Positions 6,110-8,611 of a stretch of 8,611 nt of DNA are shown here, one piece after another (within the stretch, counting starts at the first letter, position 1; each line of letters opens with the position of its first letter). The stretch spans positions 1-8,611 of the forward strand of contig JAIDLO010000227.1 of NCBI GenBank assembly GCA_029050995.1. Direction: 5' to 3'. The translations under genes and the position numbers were made by a program. The notes below the pieces were generated by a model, which made no database searches, had not been told where the DNA came from, and was given only the letters and a program-made list of their open reading frames with translations. This DNA is from Eubacterium sp. (GTDB taxonomy: Bacteria > Bacillota > Clostridia > Oscillospirales > Acutalibacteraceae).

Positions 6110-7051
6110 ATGATGAAAAACAAAAAGAAATTAGCAGCAATCATATCGGCAGTGGTTTTGGCTGTAGTGATTATTTCAATCGGCACATTTTCATATGCTT
6201 ATGAAGTTGTAAAAAAGAACTCTATCGGAATTGACAAGGCTATAAGCATTGCTATGACGGATGCAGGTGTACAGGAAGAAAATACAATTGTAACAAAGGC
6301 TAAAATGGATTTTGAAAAAAGTGCATTTGTTTATGACATTGAATTTGTTGAAAATGGTGTTGTAGAATATGAATACACAATCAAAGCGGCTGACGGAACG
6401 ATTTTAGAGAAAACGCATGAGATTGATGATGATCAGGCGAACAGGCAGGACTCGAATGCTGTTACAGAGCTTCCAAGCGATAACAAAGAGCAAGTAACTC
6501 AGCCGAATGATACAGCACAGAAAGAACAGCCGACGAAAGAGCCGGCAACACAGCAAAATGTAACAGAAAAACAGAAGGACGAAACGAACGCTATCTCACT
6601 TGAAAAGGCAAAAGAAATCGCTCTTAAGAATGCAAGCGTTGCAAAGAAGGATGCTGTTTTTGTTTCTGCACATAAGGATTATGATGACGGCATCGTTTGT
6701 TATGATATAGAGTTCAGAACATCATCCTATGAATATGAGTATGAAATCGGATTAAATGGCGATATTCTTTCTTATGACAAGGAGTCGATTAAACCGAAAA
6801 ATCCGCAAACAACAAATAAGGCATCAACGAATGCAAAGTATATTGGTGTTGACAACGCAAAAAAAATAGCACTTAAAAACAGCGGTCTTTCTGCAAAGGA
6901 TGTTGTATTTACAAAAGCAAAGCTTGAAAGAGAAGACGGCATTTATGTTTATGAAATTGAGTTTGAAACATCAACAACTGAATATGAATACGAAATCAAT
7001 GCAACAACAGGAAAGATTATGGATAAATCAACAGAGCCTGTTGATTATTAA
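6110..7051 (+). CDS. Secreted or membrane-anchored protein with three PepSY-like repeats
   Basis: The 313-residue protein has a lysine-rich N-terminus and a hydrophobic segment (8-26), either a signal anchor or a signal peptide with possible cleavage after SYA (28-30). Three homologous units follow at about 39-104, 162-228 and 245-307. Each has an amphipathic helix (AISIAM, AKEIAL, AKKIAL), a Y-D/E-I-E-F strand and an E-Y-E-Y strand ending in a turn such as ADGTIL or LNGDIL. A Q/T/P/E-rich linker (105-161) separates units 1 and 2. PepSY domains are linked to peptidase inhibition and cell-surface regulation; no enzyme activity is expected. RBS AAGGAAG (6098-6104) serves ATG 6110, or ATG 6113 immediately after it. 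RR-HK-PepSY order resembles Bacillus ykoG-ykoH-ykoI. Its promoter shares the two-component operon's repeats, so it is probably a target and perhaps a feedback modulator of the kinase. Confidence 0.85.
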   Translation: MMKNKKKLAAIISAVVLAVVIISIGTFSYAYEVVKKNSIGIDKAISIAMTDAGVQEENTIVTKAKMDFEKSAFVYDIEFVENGVVEYEYTIKAADGTILEKTHEIDDDQANRQDSNAVTELPSDNKEQVTQPNDTAQKEQPTKEPATQQNVTEKQKDETNAISLEKAKEIALKNASVAKKDAVFVSAHKDYDDGIVCYDIEFRTSSYEYEYEIGLNGDILSYDKESIKPKNPQTTNKASTNAKYIGVDNAKKIALKNSGLSAKDVVFTKAKLEREDGIYVYEIEFETSTTEYEYEINATTGKIMDKSTEPVDY

Positions 7052-7064
7052 AGCAGATATAAAA

Positions 7065-7098
7065 AATCCCTTGGAGTAATCCAAGGGATTCTTGTTTT
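7065..7098. terminator. Bidirectional rho-independent terminator
   Basis: AATCCCTTGG (7065-7074) and CCAAGGGATT (7081-7090) make a perfect 10-bp stem with a six-base loop. On the plus strand it is followed by CTTGTTTTTATTC. On the minus strand it is followed by a run of T (complement of A at 7061-7066). It can thus end both the PepSY transcript and the converging acyltransferase transcript, whose stop codon lies only a few bases away. Confidence 0.92.
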
Positions 7099-8174
7099 TA
7101 TTCTTTTCGTTTTGTTATGCCAAGTAAGAATCGTAAAACAGGCACTCTTTTTATAATTTCGTATATCAAAAATGTTGCGATCAACGAAATGAATACAATT
7201 AATAAGAATTGAACTGTAACACCAACAGATAATTTCAAAATGAAATAGCCTGTTACAACAAGAACGGTCATATGAAGAATGTAAATAGGGAAAGAGGCTT
7301 GTGTCAAATAAACAGTAAGCCGATTATGCATATTCAGCTTGGATTGTCCTATGCCAAGCAAGGTAATAATACCTATCCAGCCGAAAAAGATATAAAGTCC
7401 TGTAATCCATATTGTTCGGTTATTTTCAAAGCAGTATAGATAAGTGTATATGCAGCCGGAGAGAATCCAGATTGTTAAGCTTATAAATCGGTATTTCTTT
7501 AGCTTTTGCAGGATGCTTTCTTCCGAAAGAATATAGTATCCGAACAAAAACAATATCAAAAATTGCCCTAAGCTTTTTCCGCCTATATTCAGAATGTATT
7601 GGCAAATCCATTCCGGGATAAATAGTAAAACAATGCAGATATATGAAATGTTTTTGGTTTTGAAATTCGGCAAGCGTTTCTTTTGTAAAAGAATGATTAA
7701 AAGTGCTGTTAAAGAAATAACAAACAAATAAATTAAAAACCAAAGATGTGCAGGAGTAAAACCTCCGTGATATCCGGTTAAATCGGTTACCTTCGTGAAA
7801 AATAATACATATTGCTGTAAATAAGTACCTGTGTATCCATTGAAGAAGATTTCCCCGATATAGGTCATTACAGGAACAAGCGTAAGCAGTCCGAAGAAAA
7901 AGGGAATCAGCAATTTCTTTATTCGCTCTGCAATGAATTGCTTGTTTGTTCTTTTCTGAAGCGCGTATTTACTGCTCATGCCTGCAATCGTAACCAAAAA
8001 GGTCATATACCATGGATATACGAAAGTGGAAAACACATAAAGAGCGGTGTTTGTGTGTGACCATATGTAAAAGCCACTATATTCGCCGCCGCTCCAGATC
8101 TGCGCAGCATGAAACGGAAAAAGCAGCAGAATTGCCATCCATCTTAAATTATCTATGTAATATTTTCTCTCCAT
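7098..8174 (-). CDS. Membrane acyltransferase, family 3 (OpgC-like)
   Basis: This 358-residue polytopic membrane protein, about ten hydrophobic segments, belongs to the acyltransferase 3 group that moves acyl groups (often acetyl or succinyl) onto cell-surface glycans, lipids or antibiotics. The N-terminal YIDNLRWMAILLLFPFH (6-22) carries the conserved family histidine H22 at the end of the first membrane helix. Further hallmarks are ERIKKLLIPFFFG (83-95), HLWFL (143-147, frequent in OpgC/MdoC-type members) and ASFPIYILH (293-301). The start is the ATG at 8174, because AAGGAG (minus strand, 8187-8182) is seven bases away. An ATG two codons upstream is only one base from that site, and the more distal in-frame ATG at 8216 has no such site. 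It is monocistronic, convergent with the PepSY gene. The acceptor is unknown. Confidence 0.85.
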   Translation of the reverse strand: MERKYYIDNLRWMAILLLFPFHAAQIWSGGEYSGFYIWSHTNTALYVFSTFVYPWYMTFLVTIAGMSSKYALQKRTNKQFIAERIKKLLIPFFFGLLTLVPVMTYIGEIFFNGYTGTYLQQYVLFFTKVTDLTGYHGGFTPAHLWFLIYLFVISLTALLIILLQKKRLPNFKTKNISYICIVLLFIPEWICQYILNIGGKSLGQFLILFLFGYYILSEESILQKLKKYRFISLTIWILSGCIYTYLYCFENNRTIWITGLYIFFGWIGIITLLGIGQSKLNMHNRLTVYLTQASFPIYILHMTVLVVTGYFILKLSVGVTVQFLLIVFISLIATFLIYEIIKRVPVLRFLLGITKRKE

Positions 8175-8207
8175 TAACATACTCCTTGCTGAAATTCTGT
8201 TGATGTT

Positions 8208-8236
8208 ATTATACATTAATTTTAGTTATACGGCAA
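8208..8236 (-). promoter_or_regulatory. Promoter for the acyltransferase gene
   Basis: On the minus strand TTGCCG (8236-8231) is followed after 17 bases by a perfect TATAAT (8213-8208). Transcription would start near 8201, giving a leader of under 30 bases with AAGGAG before the ATG at 8174. The -35 is moderate (4 of 6). This also argues against a start codon at 8216, which would overlap the -10. Confidence 0.55.
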
Positions 8237-8258
8237 TAGAATGATGCAGTATTTGATA

Positions 8259-8300
8259 TTGACGAATTTAAGAAAATCGCTTTATTCCACTTTCAGTGGA
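8259..8300 (+). promoter_or_regulatory. Candidate promoter and palindrome upstream of the right-edge membrane gene
   Basis: TTGACG (8259-8264) with a weak TTTATT (8281-8286) 16 bases on is the only recognisable plus-strand promoter I find here. A perfect palindrome TCCACT-TTC-AGTGGA (8286-8300) sits over the expected start. It could be an operator or a leader hairpin; no T-run directly follows, so it is not a clear terminator. The rest of the intergenic stretch is AT-rich without further recognised elements. Confidence 0.3.
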
Positions 8301-8367
8301 TATTATCTACTATATATTCCTTTTATTTTTTGCTTGTTTATTGTAATATGTAGTAGGAGGGGATTGT

Positions 8368-8611
8368 ATGATTTTCAAAAAAGTGTTTGATAATTTAAAG
8401 CCGTTTTTGATTTATGATTTTGCATTACTCATTTATCTGATCATTGTATATGGAATTGGTTTTTTTCTTTCTGTATTTTTTGTTGAAGTATATGGCTCTG
8501 TTCTTTATATAGCAGGGGCAATTTGCTTTTACATTATATTGATTGCACTTTTTGTAAAGCTTGGTTATTCAAAAAATATAAAAATAGGTGTGATTTTATT
8601 TGAATTAAAAC
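8368..8611 (+). CDS. N-terminal part of an unknown membrane protein, runs off the window
   Basis: The frame opens at ATG 8368 and continues without a stop for 81 codons to the window end. An excellent ribosome binding site, AGGAGGGG (8355-8362), precedes it. After a short basic N-terminus (MIFKKVFDNLK) come two hydrophobic stretches at about residues 17-38 and 43-66, followed by a lysine-rich turn, so it is likely an integral membrane protein. I do not recognise the family from this fragment. It is divergent from the acyltransferase, about 190 bases away. Confidence 0.75.
   Translation, partial: MIFKKVFDNLKPFLIYDFALLIYLIIVYGIGFFLSVFFVEVYGSVLYIAGAICFYIILIALFVKLGYSKNIKIGVILFELK

Noticed and set aside
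7426..7743. 105-codon second minus-strand frame inside the acyltransferase gene
   Set aside because: It overlaps the clearly coding acyltransferase in another frame and shows no known motif.

Overview
This window comes from an AT-rich, low-GC Gram-positive genome, most likely an anaerobic Clostridia/Ruminococcus-like Firmicute. The clues are strong AGGAGG-type ribosome binding sites, TATAAT-type promoters with T/A-rich leaders, a rubrerythrin with an N-terminal rubredoxin domain, and secreted or anchored proteins with transglutaminase-like and PepSY domains. The organism call is inference, because no rRNA or other taxonomic marker is present. I see no mobile element, CRISPR array, tRNA or rRNA.

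Left part (1-3780). The first codons of a minus-strand gene leave the window at base 1. They diverge from a plus-strand FAD oxidoreductase with a C-terminal Rieske domain, and the two core promoters physically overlap. Next comes a membrane-anchored transglutaminase-like protein with its own sigma-A-type promoter and an unusual C-terminal C/H/C/C cluster. It is followed by a reverse-type rubrerythrin with a very strong extended -10 promoter that overlaps a dyad. The Rieske flavoprotein and the rubrerythrin are both redox proteins and would suit an anaerobe coping with oxygen or peroxide, but they have separate promoters and no operon link is visible.

Middle part (3780-7090). A large perfect stem-loop closes the rubrerythrin unit. 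An OmpR-family response regulator and its histidine kinase form a tight operon, directly followed by a secreted or anchored protein with three PepSY-like repeats. The order RR-HK-PepSY resembles Bacillus ykoG-ykoH-ykoI. The most interesting observation is that the promoter of the response-regulator operon and the promoter of the PepSY gene share one architecture: TTTAAT-N6-TTAAT-N3-TCTATGATA. Two TTAAT half-sites sit 11 bp apart at the same distance from the same -10-like element. This is what a binding site for an OmpR-type regulator would look like. It suggests that the regulator controls its own operon and the PepSY gene. The PepSY transcript also appears to begin almost directly with a hairpin ahead of its ribosome binding site.

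Right part (7050-8611). A strong terminator hairpin with T-runs on both sides serves the PepSY gene and a convergent membrane acyltransferase (family 3). The acyltransferase is divergent from a partial membrane protein that runs off the right edge. The intergenic region between them holds a promoter for the acyltransferase and a small perfect palindrome. The window reads as ordinary chromosome with well-spaced single genes and one regulatory circuit.
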